A DNA stretch of 64,000 nucleotides from Thuidium tamariscinum (GCA_947034885.2 OX344754.2:19052501-19116500); one strand, 5' to 3'; shown: positions 13,843 through 26,733, numbered from the stretch's first letter. The notes: generated by a model from the sequence alone, not told the origin. Numbers and translations: made by a program.

Positions 13843-13967
13843 TTTTTCTTCATCTCATCTTTTTTCTTTTTTTTCTTCCCTTTTTTTCTTTTTTCCTTCC
13901 CTCCTTTATCTTGTTTTTTTCCTTCCCCAACTTTTTTTTTCTCTCCTCTTCTTCCTCTTTTTACCTT
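13843..13967. repeat. Low-complexity pyrimidine tract
   Basis: Almost pure T/C on the plus strand for about 125 bases. The complementary strand gives a lysine/glutamate-rich frame that is only a compositional artefact. Confidence 0.8.
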
Positions 13968-14014
13968 TTTATATAGGAGTAGGTCCCAGCAGGCCCGCCT
14001 TCCAACTAATTTGG

Positions 14015-14150
14015 AATCACTAATTGCAAATATGAATTCAAAATTTGCAAAAGATAAATTTTGCAAAAAATAAAAATTTCTTATGTTTTTCCCTAAGGTA
14101 AATCCACTTATTGGGCCCACCTTTGATGCTAGGATTTAATGTCTCTCCCT
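14015..14150. repeat. Dispersed repeat, paired with 8,020-8,165
   Basis: Second copy of the repeat described at 8,020: ATTGCAAATATGAATTCA, AAAAATAAAAA, TTGGGCCCAC and GGATTTAATGTCTC in the same order. Confidence 0.5.
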
Positions 14151-14848
14151 TGAAAACCTAAGTTAAGTTAGTTCAATACTAAGGTAGGAGGCTCAGGAAT
14201 TATCCATCTAGAAGCAAAAAAACACCTCTCATGACAGGCCAATGCACCCAAACCTTTCCAATTTTTTTTGGTAGATAGAGAAATGAAAAGCAGTTAAGAG
14301 CCTTGTTTTTGTAATTTTCTAAGTTAGATTGAATAAACTGTGATTTTTCAAAGGGGAATGTGCATAGGGTGCTATTGTTGTATATAGATCGTATCATTCA
14401 TCAATTCAAATGTGCCTAAGAATGGAGTGCATGAGTCCAAAAATTGTTTGACATGAGGCATGGTTTGTTCATGAAAGTTTTGAAAATGGTATAGAGATAG
14501 CCAAAAATGGAGCACAACACATGTTTCCTTGGCCTATGGCAAAGGGGCTTAACAAGTCACCATTGCAGTGGCTACATGCTTTAAAATTGGGTTGCCATTA
14601 ATTACCTTCTTCATATTAAATTTCCTTTTATCTTTGTCTTCTTAATTTTTGTTCCAATGCTTTAACCTCTAAAAGCCCAAGCCTTTTCAAGTGTGTTTTG
14701 ACTATTGAAAAAGTGCATTGGCTTGTAGTCATCTCTAATGAAGAAAGTTGATTTTTTTTCAAAATTTATGTTTAAAGAATTTGTTGATTAATAAGCACAC
14801 AAATTTTGAGTGCAAAATTGTATAGGAGTTGTGAGATTATAAAGAGAG

Positions 14849-15354
14849 GGGTGATTGCACGAAACACCTGGCAGTTTGGTTGCGTTCCGATTTTGGAGCG
14901 CTATAACTTTTGATGTATGAATCTAATGCCAGAACCAAAAAATATATTTCTAAAGATCTTGACAAAAATTCTATTCCTTATTTTTCAGAAATTTAAAAAA
15001 ATAATTTTATATTTAAAAGTTAATTTTGTTAATTTGTCACACTTTAACATAGTGGGGTTTTTAGTACTATTGAGAATATACCTACTAAGAGAATATACCA
15101 TAGAAATTTCAGCAAAAAAAAATTAATTTAAACCGCTCAATAGTACTAAAAACCCCACTATGTCAAAGTGTGACAAATTAACAAAATTAAATTTTAAATG
15201 ATTTTTTTAAATTTCTAAAAAATAAGGAATAGAATTTTTGTCAAGATCTTTAGAAATATATTTTTTGGTTTTGGCATTAGATTCATACATCAAAAGTTAT
15301 AGGGCTCCAAAATCGAAACGCAACCAAATTGCCAGGTGTTTCGTGCAATCACCC
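14849..15354. mobile_element. Large foldback (inverted-repeat) element, arms about 220 bp
   Basis: The left arm starts GGGTGATTGCACGAAACACC and the right arm ends with the inverted form GGTGTTTCGTGCAATCACCC. The arms remain complementary through CTTTTGATGTATGAATCTAA, AATATATTTCTAAAGATCTT and AGTGGGGTTTTTAGTACTAT, leaving a loop of only some tens of bases near 15,080-15,130. No transposase frame. It is a MITE or foldback element; the few mismatches between arms suggest fairly recent formation. A similar right-end fragment (TGCAATCACCCTCGC) lies near 38,983. Confidence 0.8.
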
Positions 15355-15848
15355 AGAAGAGTACACTTTCCATATTTAGTATGTTGCCTTTATCCACAAT
15401 GTTTCCCAAATTTGCATATAAATTTTTTTTGAGGTCAGAGGTGACATAAACAACTACATAGAGTGTTAGCATACTAAAATGCACTTCTAAGAAACTTAAT
15501 TTCACATGAAAAGCTATTAAACTCATTACACAATCCACCTTGCAATTGTTGAAATGCAATTATTTTTTATAAGTAGAAATTGCAAATAGCTCCAAATGAA
15601 TAGTTGTATGTTAAAATTTTCAATGGTGAATATTATGAAATCACTTTACACTTTCCATTGGAACCATTCTTGAAGCAAATGGATATGTACAATTTCTTAG
15701 ATCTCAAATCAAATGAAATTGCTAAATGCTAGGAAATGAAGAAAAATTGGCAAGCTTTATTCTTCACTTTTGGTACATGTATGTCTTTGAAGACATCTCA
15801 ATAATCAAATATATACTTTTTGTAGTGAAAAATGAAAGTTTTCAATAA

Positions 15849-15970
15849 TTAACTCTTAAAACTGCCCGAATTTATTTTTAAGACAGTCAAAGGAATTTGA
15901 CTGCCTGCTCAGAAATGAGCCTGAAATTTCAGATCGACCATATATGGTTGACTGGGCAGTTAGGGGTTAA
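15849..15970. mobile_element. Miniature TTAACCCC-family element
   Basis: The left end TTAACTCTTAAAACTGCCC and the right end GGGCAGTTAGGGGTTAA are inverted repeats of about 19 bp. At 122 bp it is a short internal-deletion derivative of the family at 17,797 and 39,780. Confidence 0.55.
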
Positions 15971-16949
15971 GAATATGGTCAAATGCTTCCATAAATAACA
16001 GTTAGCACATACTTGAGTCCCTACTCCCTAGTCCCTACTGACTGCATATGGTCTTGAAACCACACACTTTCAATGAGATTTTGGTTCCCCCTCCAAATCT
16101 ATTTCTTTTTGAGAAGCATCTGCACCATTCTTCCACACTTCTTAGGGGCCATTCAAAATGCCCATGCGTCCATTTCAGAGCCTATGTGAACTGAAGGAGA
16201 ATAGTTGGTAAAACTCCAAAAATATTCCAAAAATATCCCCAACACTGGAAATCTAGATCCATTATGAGTGAAAAGTTGAGTATGAAATTAATTCATATGT
16301 AACCTATAGAATGTGGCTATTTCCAACCAAGGCTAAAAGAGATTTACAATCAAAGCTTGGAATGTACTTTTCTCCCATTTTAAAAATTGGAACTAATAAG
16401 TTCATGACACATGTCCTAAAGTGTCCTAAAGTGTGTGGAAAGTACTGATTGGAGAAATAGTCTTGGCTATGAGTTCAAAGCATTTTTTGACTTCTAAAAA
16501 TCATAGTAATTTCAATTTTGAGAATAAAATTATGAAAAATTTGTAATCTCCATCTTTCTTATCTTGCTACATGGAAAAAATCTGCATATCCTCATATTCA
16601 TCATGATCTGTTCCATAATTGCTTAAGTGATAGGTGTTTCTACCTTAGGCTGTTCAACCTTCCCTTCCCTTCCACTGTAAGAATAAGATAGTCTGCATGT
16701 ACATCTGACAGGAGGCTCGTATCATCCATGCCAGGGACTAGCTGCAAATTTCCCGACTCATTGGGCTTGCTTTTCCTCACATCTGAACTAAGTGTCTGTA
16801 ACTTAACTGGCAGATTTCATTTGTTTCAAAAACAAGGAAAGTGGTTTGGGTCTGTCTAAGTTGTGGTTGTCCCTCAGTTGTGGTCTTTGCTGTTTCCTGG
16901 CAGGCCACTTGTGGCTATCAGTCCTCTATTTTGCCCCTGGCAATGAAAT

Positions 16950-17480
16950 TTGGTTTCATTTGTTTCAAAAAAAAGGAGAAGAAGTGTCTGTAACCTAGAT
17001 GTCATCAACCACAGCTTGTATGATGACAGAAGTGTCTGTAATCCAATCCCCTTCCACTTTGCTCCATAAAAAAAGAATTAAAAAGTGTCTGTAACCTGGT
17101 TGTCATCAATCACATTGTGTATGTCTGATAAAGAGTAAGGCTTGAGTTAGTTTCCATCTGCATCAGCAGCAGGGGTGTGACTGCGGTGCTTTTTCTGAAG
17201 GACACTACACTAGCTGACACTGATCGAAATGTGTCATAGTCTTGCAACTTGAGTGGCACAGGGTATTATGCATGTTGATGGCTGACATAAGCTGAGCTTC
17301 ACTAAACTTAGTTCAGTTCTCTTCTTGTCTGCTCATCTCAAGGAAGAATAACAAAATATGATAAACCTGGTGTGCCATGCCTAATTGCTGCTTGACTCAT
17401 TTTCTAAGGAGATTGGTGCAGAAGTGTATGGACATGCTGTCCATATTGGAAATGACATCAGCTTGGACTGGATCAGTGGA
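16950..17480. repeat. Duplicated segment upstream of the receptor kinase, copy 1
   Basis: Contains GAAGAATAACAAAATAT, GCTGCTTGACT and TGTCCATATTGGAAATGAC in the same order as the segment around 18,950-19,110. The two are separated by the TTAACCCC element at 17,797-18,730 and unique sequence, suggesting a segmental duplication into which the element later inserted. Confidence 0.5.
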
Positions 17481-17796
17481 ACACAGGGTTTTACTTTTTT
17501 GTTTTTGGACAAGTGGGTATGTGGCCTTCCTTTCTTGAAAGAGCATTCTAAGTTGTCTCGCTCCTTAATTTGGGGGCTCTTATTGAAGGAGGTCACTTTC
17601 GAGTACACAATATTGAATATGTAAATTTTGTATGCAATTTTTGTATACATTGGCCTTCCATGATGGAAGGAATGAGATTATAGAACCTGTTTGGCGATGG
17701 TGTGACTTTTACTGAAATCTGGCATTTTTTAAACACATTTACCCTCATCTTTTTCTGCAGACTTGAAGCAGCCCATGTTTTTAGGAAACTGGGCAT

Positions 17797-18730
17797 TTAA
17801 CCCCTAAAGTTCCTTCACTATGTTTTAACAAAAACTGCTCCAAAACTGCCATTTTTAGGACAGCTACCAAATTTCAGAAAAAAAAACATTTTTTGACATA
17901 TGTAACTGTAGGATCTTTTAGTGAAATAGTTTGTAAAGATGTAGAAAAAATTTCAGAAATTTTCACCATGTAGATTGCAAGATATTAGTGTTTGAAGTTA
18001 CAAAAGTCATTTTTTTTCCACTGCGAAAATCCGGGCAGCTGCACTTCAGAAGGCCACATTTTTATGAAAAAATGTCCAAAATGGTTGCAACTCTTTGGAT
18101 TCATTCTCCACTTCAAGTTGGCTACATGCTTGAAAATTTTCATATCATTTGGAATTGTACAACATGTACAAAAAAAATAGTAAGTAGAAAGAAGTAGAGA
18201 ATGATTCAAAATACTAAAATGGTAAAAATTTATTTATTGAATTGAAAAATGCCAATCCCAAAGGTTCAAATGTTGTAATAAACAACCTACACCCAATGTT
18301 TTTAATTTTTTTCAAAAATATTGAAAATTGAGTAAAATAAAGGACTTCAAAGTTTATTTTAGAGAAGAGAATCCATAACTACCCGCAAACTAAAATTCTT
18401 CATAACTTTTGACTCATTAATCCAAATGGAATGATTCAAAGCTTTCTATGTATATATAAATCTATAAAACCAATTTAAATTTTTTATTTCCAAAAAAAGA
18501 GATTTTTTCTGATCTGCCCAAACTGCCCGAGTTGAGAAACAAACAACGTTTTATGCGATAACTTTTCAACCATGTAGTCAAAAGTCACGAAAATTATTGG
18601 GTTTTGAAGATACTCCTCGTCCACACCTTCTATTAAAGTTTGGTTCCAAAATATGAAAATCTCTAGCCACACGTACCTGCCCGAAATCGCTATGTTGCCA
18701 AAAAAGGCATGTTGGTCCTTTAGGGGTTAA
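17797..18730. mobile_element. TTAACCCC-family DNA element, copy C
   Basis: Termini TTAACCCCTAAAGTTCCTT on the left and CCTTTAGGGGTTAA on the right are inverted. It is 934 bp, with a subterminal TTAGGACAGCTACCAAATTT-like block and a conserved interior that recurs at 6.8, 11.9 and 39.8 kb. Short frames in it (for example around 17,988-18,197) are shared among copies but interrupted elsewhere, so I do not call a protein. Non-autonomous DNA transposon is the best description; the superfamily is not assigned. Confidence 0.7.
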
Positions 18731-18839
18731 TTGCCTGGAAAAAACCCCTGGTGGAACATGTCACAACTTAGCACTAAAGATCTTAAGTATGTGAGTTACT
18801 GCAAGTAAGTTATGTGATTTTAAGATAGCCCCATAGAAC

Positions 18840-19560
18840 TGGGGTTAAAGTCCACCAATGTGCCTGACTGCTGTCAATCCCAATGAAGTCCTCTACTCCA
18901 TCCAGCACTCATCGGTCACCTATTCAGGTTGCTAGTTGATGGCTAGTTCTCTTTTGGTCTGCTTATCTCGGCAAGGAAGAATAACAAAATATAAGCTTAA
19001 GAAACCTGCTTTAAGCTTAAGTTCCATGTCAGATTGGCTGCTTGACTTCATTTTTGTGTGACATAAGTGTAAAACCATGCTTGTCCATATTGGAAATGAC
19101 GTCACCATGGAGGAAAACAGCATGTCCATAATTTTGTATAACTAGGCACTAGTCCTCCCCAGGCGTGCTGGGAATTCAAAGTATTGTGCTTTGCTAAAGA
19201 CCTGGGAGAGAGTTATCAGTCAATTCAAGCCAGGAGTGGTTTAGGGTTGGCTGCGGAGGTATCTCAGACAATTATGTTCACTGAAGGAAGTCGAAGGATG
19301 CAAAAACGCCCCTGCCTCATTGGCAAACTATGTGTTATGATGTTCAACAAAATTCCCAGTTTCCTGAGCGCTGACAATCTAAAATAAGTGAGTTACCAAC
19401 ATAGCCTGCGAGGAGTTCAAGTCCACCAACGCGCCAGGACTGCTGACCGTACCAGGACTGCTGAAATCTTGTAGTATCTGTCTGTACAGCACTCAGCTCA
19501 TCGATCACCTATTTAGTTCCTTTGCTGTTTGCTTGTTAAAGCCTGTGTGCTGATCAGTTC
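18840..19560. repeat. Duplicated segments upstream of the receptor kinase, copies 2 and 3
   Basis: 18,850-18,940 and 19,408-19,530 both contain GTCCACCAA, GACTGCTG, CAGCACTCA and CGGTCACCTATT/CGATCACCTATT in order. 18,950-19,110 matches part of copy 1 (16,950-17,480). Together they indicate repeated local duplication of the 5' flank of the downstream gene. Confidence 0.5.
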
Positions 19561-21691
19561 CAGTGCAGCTAACTGAGCCTCAGATCAGTACTTAAATAGT
19601 TCCTCTCTGCCCGAGAGTTCCATCTTCGTCGCTAGCGCATGCATTTGAACGAAAGGATCGCGGACCAGAGAGACCGTCCCAGCTACAGTAGTGGAGGCAT
19701 GCACAGGATCGAGGAGTGCAGTTTCCATCTCTTGGCTTGATTGTAGAGTTCGTATTAATTTCTCCAAGTCATCATACTTGATCGATATCAACCGGGCTGT
19801 CGTGGCCGGAACTGCATGTTTTGGATCACTGGTGGAGATGGAGAGTCGTTGCAAGCCGGGCACGGTCGTGGCGTCGACTCGAAGTGGCCGAGGAGTGGGG
19901 TTGCGGGGTAATGGCGTGCAGTTGTTGGGCGATCGAGGTTTCCTCGTCGTCGCTCTTCTCTTCGTCACGGCGACCACGTTCGTAATCGAAGACGCTCATT
20001 GCATCGCTTCCGACGCCTTCGTACCTGCAGCACCGACTCCGTCGACGCAGCAAACGCCATTCAATTGGTCGTTTAATAAATACGAAGGTAGGACTCCTCA
20101 TGTGATCTTGCACGTGCATATTAACGTCAAATTCGTCAACAGTGGCGCAATTCGATCTGGCGCCAGAAATTGAGACACATGAGCATGAAGGTCTAAAATC
20201 TAAGGTGGATACGGATTTATGTTTCCGAACGTACACAGATCTCAAAATCAAAGATGCTCTCAGAAGTGTACCGCCAATCTAACGAGCTTGACGTTTCTTG
20301 TTTTTGAGTCCCCCGTTGAGCCAAAAGTCAATTTCAGTTTGTGTGAGTGTCGGAACAGTACCGCGCATACCCGACTGAGATTTTCTCGGTCACTGGACAT
20401 TGGACGATGCACTCATTAATTAATCAGTTGCATGCCAGCGCGGCCTGCTGTGTAGAGACGCTCATGTAGAAACGCTCCACCGCCTGATGAATGCTTGCTT
20501 CAGTATCAGACTATCAGGTCGAAATTTCAATTTGTGGTTCTTTCAAGGGAAGCTGACTGTAGTGTGTTTTGTTGGACATGCGCTGGATCGATCACTGTGG
20601 CAGCGGATGCTTTGAACGCCGTTCTCCAAAAGTGGTCGAAGCAGAACCCTCAGTTGACCACCCTTCTCAACTGGTCTCCCGAGAAGCATCCGTGCGATAA
20701 CCTGACCGACGCCTTTGCAGAAAGGACTGGTATTGACTTCCGAGGGGCATGGAACGGAGTTCGATGTACTTCAGAGCTCCAAAACCGCACTGAAATCCCG
20801 AAACATTACCAGATATCCGTCACAGGCTTGCAGTGAGTCTCATCATCTCGCTAGCTTTCTCCAACTTACATTGTTATAATGGTTATATATGACATGCTAC
20901 AGCCCTTTTGATCTCACCATCAACGTTGTGGTAGAAGGAGCACGGTGCGTAGAATTGTGTTTGGTGGTACTGCATCTTTGCGCTCAAATCCCGTGCACTA
21001 AGGTCAATTCTGTTAAAATGGTGATATTCCATCATTACTAATTTTGGCGTCATTCATGGCCTATGCTTCAAACCAAAATCTATAGCAACATTTTATGTAA
21101 ATGCCAAAAAACATCTTATTTACCCGATTTGAAGACTTTTTGCAAAAGTTACAGCTATTTGAATTTCACAACCGGTCAACCCTAACTCGTCTGATTCTAT
21201 CCGTAAACAGTGATATTCCGTCCGATATATCAACCATGGATTTTTGCGATTTTTAGTTATAAAAAAAATTGTAATACCACAATTGCAAGGTGAATTGTAT
21301 AATGAATTTGATAGCTTTTCAAGTGAAATTAAGTTTCTTGAAAGTATATTTTAGTGTGCTAACACTATTCGTATTTGTTCATGTCACCATTAATCCCCAA
21401 AAATTTTAATATACAAATTTTTAAAACATAGTAGGAAGAGGCAGCATACTAAAAATAAAAAATACACATTTCTCTTATTAAAATCTTACAACTCCTTTAC
21501 AATTTTGCACTCAAAATTAGTTTGTAGACTAATATGCAAGCTCTTAAAACATCTATGTGGTTGAATCTTGAAAAAAGAAAAATATGCTTCATTGGTGATT
21601 ACTAGAAGCCAATGCTTTTTTTTCATAAGAAAAAGTCACTTGCCAAGGCTTAGGCACTTAGGTGGGTTAACTGAATAGAACATTGGCATGA

Positions 21692-21795
21692 ATTGCTCCC
21701 TATTTCTAATTGGTCCACCTTCCTCGCAGGATAATTGGGACAATGGATTGCTCCCTATTTCTAATTGGTCCACCTTCCTCGCAGGATAATTGGGA
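21692..21795 (+). repeat. 55-bp tandem duplication copying a 3' splice site
   Basis: A unit beginning ATTGCTCCCTATTTCTAATT occurs at 21692 and 21747; the second copy is identical over at least 49 bp. Each copy contains the receptor kinase exon 3 acceptor CCTTCCTCGCAG. The downstream acceptor (exon from 21785) keeps the frame. The upstream one (exon from 21730) adds 55 bases, shifts the frame and soon meets a stop. Confidence 0.9.
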
Positions 21796-24700
21796 GCAAT
21801 TCTAGCTGCGAAGACATTGATTTGGATGTTCACCAGTGTGGCTTCAACGGGATAATTGGACAGCTGCCTTTGGAGATCAGCAACTTGACCAACCTGCAAT
21901 ACATGTGAGTAGTCTCTACTCCGCACCCCTGAACAATCCTTGGACTGATAATCCATCACATGGTCGATCATATATGATTGCAGGCAGGTAACATCAATTC
22001 ACATATGCTTCTGGTATTTTGCAGACGGATTGCTCATAATCCGAAGCTAACGGGACCAGTGCCGGTTGAGATATTCCAACTGCCCAAGCTGTATAAGTTG
22101 TAAGTGAAGCCAACTGAAGTAGCCTAAGCTATGAAGAAGAGACTTTTTTCAATCATATCCAATAGAGAGTGTATTTCATTTGTTCAGCCTAGCTCAGATC
22201 TAACTTTGCCCAATGGCCACAGAGCCTGGCATATACATTCTTTGCCTCTTTCTGCCACGTTGCCAACGGAAACACTGAAAGTCAATAATTTCGTTAAATT
22301 GGCAGAGTTCCTCCTCTTTCGACTTTTGAGATTGATCGCTCAGCCTGAAACCCAACTCCGAGCTTTGTATAGGTGAATGTTGCAATTCTTGCCGGTGTTG
22401 GCCGGAAACTCCCCAATTATTTAAACGATGATGTTGTGTGTCGCTGCAGGGACTTGACCAACAACTCATTAAGTGGACCACTGCCCTCAGACGTTTACAA
22501 CGCTGACTGCAAGCTGATGTGGCTGTGAGATGATGCAAATTGATAGTTTCATGCATTTGCTCACCACATATATTCAACTACAGATTGGAACAAAATGCCC
22601 TGCTTTCAATTCATGCATGCGCAGTGCTGATGTTTTAATTACTTGGTTTCTAATTTGATGCATGTCTGTCTTGACAACAGAGAGCTGGGCCACAACAATT
22701 TCAGTGGGGGTCTACCAGTGAGCTCTCAGGGGACTCTCTTTTGTTGGACTCTCGATACGCTGTGAGTATCTTACACCAAGTGCCAATTAGAACTTGACCA
22801 GAAGTCATGAACTCGTGTGCTCCTAATTGGAATAGCACACTGCATGTGGTAACTTAGTTGAGGCTAGCGGGACTTGAATTGTAACTGTACTACGGAAGGT
22901 CCTGTCAGTTTCAGGACTATGTCAGATGCATGTAACTGTACTACAACAGGCTTAGATTCACTAATTCAAATGATCTTCTATTCTGTTTCTCTATTTTGGT
23001 TTCATGAATTTGAGCTAATTGTCTTACAGTTAACTCACAAGTCTAATCAACATTTCATCAAAACAATTGGTTTAAAAATAATCTCATAAATATGAAATTA
23101 CAATGGTTTCACATACATTGCAATGAAAATTAGTATATGGTACAAAAATAGTATTTGTGAATTTCACAAATGCTCATAATGGAAAGAGTCTGTTTCAACA
23201 AAACTTTAACAAACTATCATCTGTTTTGATGAAATTGCAATATAAGTTTTATGTTGATGAAAATTCTAGTTTCTATCATCAATGTATTATTATTATAGTT
23301 TCTTACAAGATTCGTTATATTGATATTTTGATCATCTAGATCAAAGTTTTTATGAGAATACATTTGGTGATTTTCATTTATTAATTGGCAAAAATATTCT
23401 GATGTAAATTTATTTTAATTGCACTTGTCTTTTGTAGAAATGTGGAATTTAATCAACTAGAAGGACCATTAAATCTTGCAAATTGGGATGGCACTGGAAT
23501 CTATATTTTGTAAGATTCTTCTTCACTACACGATTAGAACATTTGAATACATTGTTTCTATTTTTTTTGTTTCCATTGTATGATATGATTCATGTAAAAT
23601 TTGCTTCAATGTAGTTGAAGCTCTATGCTTTAATATTAGTATTACTTCTAACTTTGATATTTTAATTGTGAATGATTAGGAATTTTCGCAATAACCATTT
23701 TGAAGGGACATTCTCCATCAATCCTCTTTTGGATGCTAGAGAGTTAGATTTGTCGTGCAATGACTTTACTAGTATCCGATTTACAAATGATGTTGGAACT
23801 ACTGTGTCAAGTGGCTTGGATACTAGATATATGCCATCATTACAAAACTTGTGAGTTCATCTAACCTACTAGAATATTTCTATGTCCATGTGCCCCACAT
23901 ACAATGCCAGTACATTGGTATTTTAATTAAAAATAAATCAAGAATATGCAAAATGCATCTATGAGGGGATCTTTAATGTCAATTGTTTAAAAAGGCTAAT
24001 TTTTTTAGCCATATCCTTGGCATTCTATACCTCTAAAAAGATTTGATGTTATTAAAGTGAAAGTGACTATTCTACAATTCACATTGTCAATAAAATTTTA
24101 TATATATAAAGAGCAAGGTCAAGATTTGTCTTTAGATTTGTGTTGCAATTTTTTTGGTTAGTGGTATGTACCTTTTTCAAAGTTTTTTGTTCTTTTGTTT
24201 AAGAGCTTAGACAACTAATACAATTTATTCTTCAATCTTGATTCTTGAAAGATAATTGTTAAATCAATCCATTTAAATAATAATATCAAGTTGAAAATAG
24301 TTGAAAGATTGTTATTTTTTCCTTATTAAGTTCTAAAATTTAAAATATCTAATTCCTCAAAAATGTTTATCAATATACTTTGAAGATGATTGCAACAAAC
24401 ACCTATTGATTTTGTTGCATTTTCAAAATACTCATGCTTTTTCACCTTGAAAATTTAAAATAAAATAATTTTTTTTTAAGAAATGATCATAGTCAAGACC
24501 TTTAAGAAGGTTTTACCTTAGAAATGTAGTGTATAGAATAATATTCTAAATCATTAAAGAAGATCTAGCCTTTGTAGAGGGCCATTTGGCTTTGGGCTAA
24601 TGTGCATATCTAGGGGGATATAAAATCTCTTCTTAAAATCATTTTACAATTTTGAGAATTTTCTTCAATCCTCATCCTACATGGTACACTAGATGATCTC

Positions 24701-25497
24701 TTAGTCCAAAAAAATATTTTTTAAATATTTTTTATATTTTTATATTTACTTTTTTTTTATAGTCCATCATTTTCATGTAGTCAATTGATTATATGTAGGG
24801 TCTACATTTATTTCTAATGTAGAAGAACTGTAATAGTACAAAATCTCAAGAACATAGGTACTTTGACATTTCAAATTTGAAAAATAGGATGATAATTCTA
24901 AAATTGTCAAATAAAATTGTCAAATTGTAGAAAATCTATGAAAATTGTTATTCACCAAAAGAAGTATACAAATAAAATATTACATGTCTCAAAATTCTTA
25001 TAGAAAGAAGTTTATTTTTTGGCTTCTAAGCAGTATGGAATTAATTATTTTTAGAATTCCTTCATACAATAGCAACTAATTTAGGAGAAGACCATTTACT
25101 TAAAAGCTTATTTTCACTATGGCACTTATGGCTTTAGAAGTAGAATTATTAAAAAAAATCCAAATTAGTAAGTAAAATATTCAATTGGAAGCTCATCAAA
25201 TCATTCAGGCCATATTCATTATATTGAGACTTTTCACAATCTCATTTTTATCCTCAATTCAAATATAAATGGCTTTATTTCTTTACTAGTATTTCTTTTA
25301 TATATAGGTAACAACACCAACTTTTAGATTTTCATTATGGAATCACAATTTAAGCATTATTGATTTTTGGTTTCAAATACTATATTTTTAAATGAATTTT
25401 CAAATAACTAGCATTTTGTCTCAAAATCTGCAAAAAGTCTCAATATAACAAATAATGTGTGCACTCTAGAACTATTGATGGCTTTAAAACATTAGGA

Positions 25498-25766
25498 TTT
25501 GAGGGCTCTGGGAGCTTGTGAGTTCCCACAGCCCGAAATCGCGAAAATAGAGTCTGGGAACGTAGTTCTGCAGGAATCCGACGTGGTCGAGCGACTGCCA
25601 CGTCATCGAATTTTTTTTCCAAATTTTTTTTTTGGACTTTTTTTCATATTTCCGGACCCCAATTTTTTTTTTTTAATTTAAAAAAAAAATGCTGACCAGC
25701 AGCCAACCGTTCCCAGACCCTGTTTCAGGAACAGTCCCGAAACGGCCCTCTGCTGCCCTCAAATTT
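25498..25766. mobile_element. MITE-like element in receptor kinase intron 8
   Basis: The left end TTTGAGGGCTCTGGGAGC and the right end GCCCTCTGCTGCCCTCAAA share an inverted TTTGAGGGC terminus. The interior has a GC-rich part (GACGTGGTCGAGCGACTGCC) and long T/A runs. A decayed relative lies at 10,163-10,400. A target duplication was not resolved. Confidence 0.5.
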
Positions 25767-26658
25767 GATAGATCTTGATATATTACAACACACTAAAAGT
25801 GCACTTCACAAAAATATTTGACAAAATATAATGCACTAACATAAACTAAGTCATTGCTACCTTATACATTTATCTTGTAAATTTTTGTTGGTACAGGAAT
25901 ATTTCAAACAACAATATTAGCGGACCATTCTTTCACGAATTCTTGCAGTGGCCTTCTTTAGGACAATTGTAAGTTTTATTTTTCCTATCCATTAAGTTAT
26001 CAATTATATCATTTTTGCCAAATAGATATTTCAGTATGACAAAGTATGATTCTAAATGTAATGAACATTAGATCTTTCAACTCTAATCTAAAATGTATAT
26101 TGTAAAATATTGAAGGCTAGGATCAACTTATCTTTGCCAAACATTTTTCTTCCTTAAAATATTTTTGCAAACTTTAGAAGTATTTAGAAGTATTCTATAA
26201 AATTTTCTTTTTCTATATAAAATCCTTCATTTATTAGAAAAAATTTAGCATCTACTTTTAGATTCAAATCCATCTAATCTACCTTATAGCAAGCCAATAA
26301 ATATATAGAGATTTTGATGTAGCAATATTAAATATACAAGTTAAATTAGTAGTCAATATTTTGTTAAATAGCCAATTCAATGATTCTGTAAACTTTGTGT
26401 AGCTAATAGAGTCTTCTAAAAAACCTTTGTTCTATGCAAAAGATCTTATCACAATAATTATTTTTAATTGTAACCAATTTGATTTGAGTGCTTCATTTAT
26501 ATATATAAATGATTACAATATTAATTTTAAAAACTAAATGTCAAATAAATTTTTAGATATGAATGTATTTTATAAATACTTTCTTTGATTGAAGTTTTTA
26601 TTTCATTCCTTTTGAGTAGAAGACATAGATGCTATGTTATGAGATGTTGAATGTGCAG

Positions 26659-26733
26659 GGATTTGAGTATGAACCACTTTGGGGGGTCTATTGACTTTTG
26701 AAGCTTAAATGAGACTACAATGCTATATCATTT
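26659..26733 (+). other. Receptor kinase exon 10 with in-frame TGA (possible poison exon)
   Basis: A 75-bp LRR exon with good splice sites (TGTGCAG before, GTAAGA after) and the same phase 2 at both ends as its neighbours. It reads LDLSMNHFGGSIDF, then TGA at 26699-26701, then LRR-like sequence up to the donor. Because both ends are in phase 2, skipping this exon would keep the frame, so inclusion would act as a stop switch. The simpler explanation is gene decay. Confidence 0.7.

Noticed and set aside
13839..14120. Lysine/glutamate-rich 93-codon minus-strand frame
   Set aside because: Produced entirely by the pyrimidine tract at 13,843-13,967.
17985..18209. Frames within the TTAACCCC elements (also 6,976-7,242 and 40,740-40,925)
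   Set aside because: They resemble one another because the DNA is repeated. The frames are short, interrupted differently in each copy and in both orientations, with no transposase motif.
19585..20251. Minus-strand frames of 130 and 141 codons
   Set aside because: They lie antisense to receptor kinase exon 1, whose plus-strand frame has a signal peptide and splices in phase to exon 2. The antisense frames have no recognisable motif and reflect the higher local GC.
21730..21784. Use of the upstream duplicated acceptor for receptor kinase exon 3
   Set aside because: It shifts the frame and reaches a stop; the downstream acceptor keeps the LRR frame.
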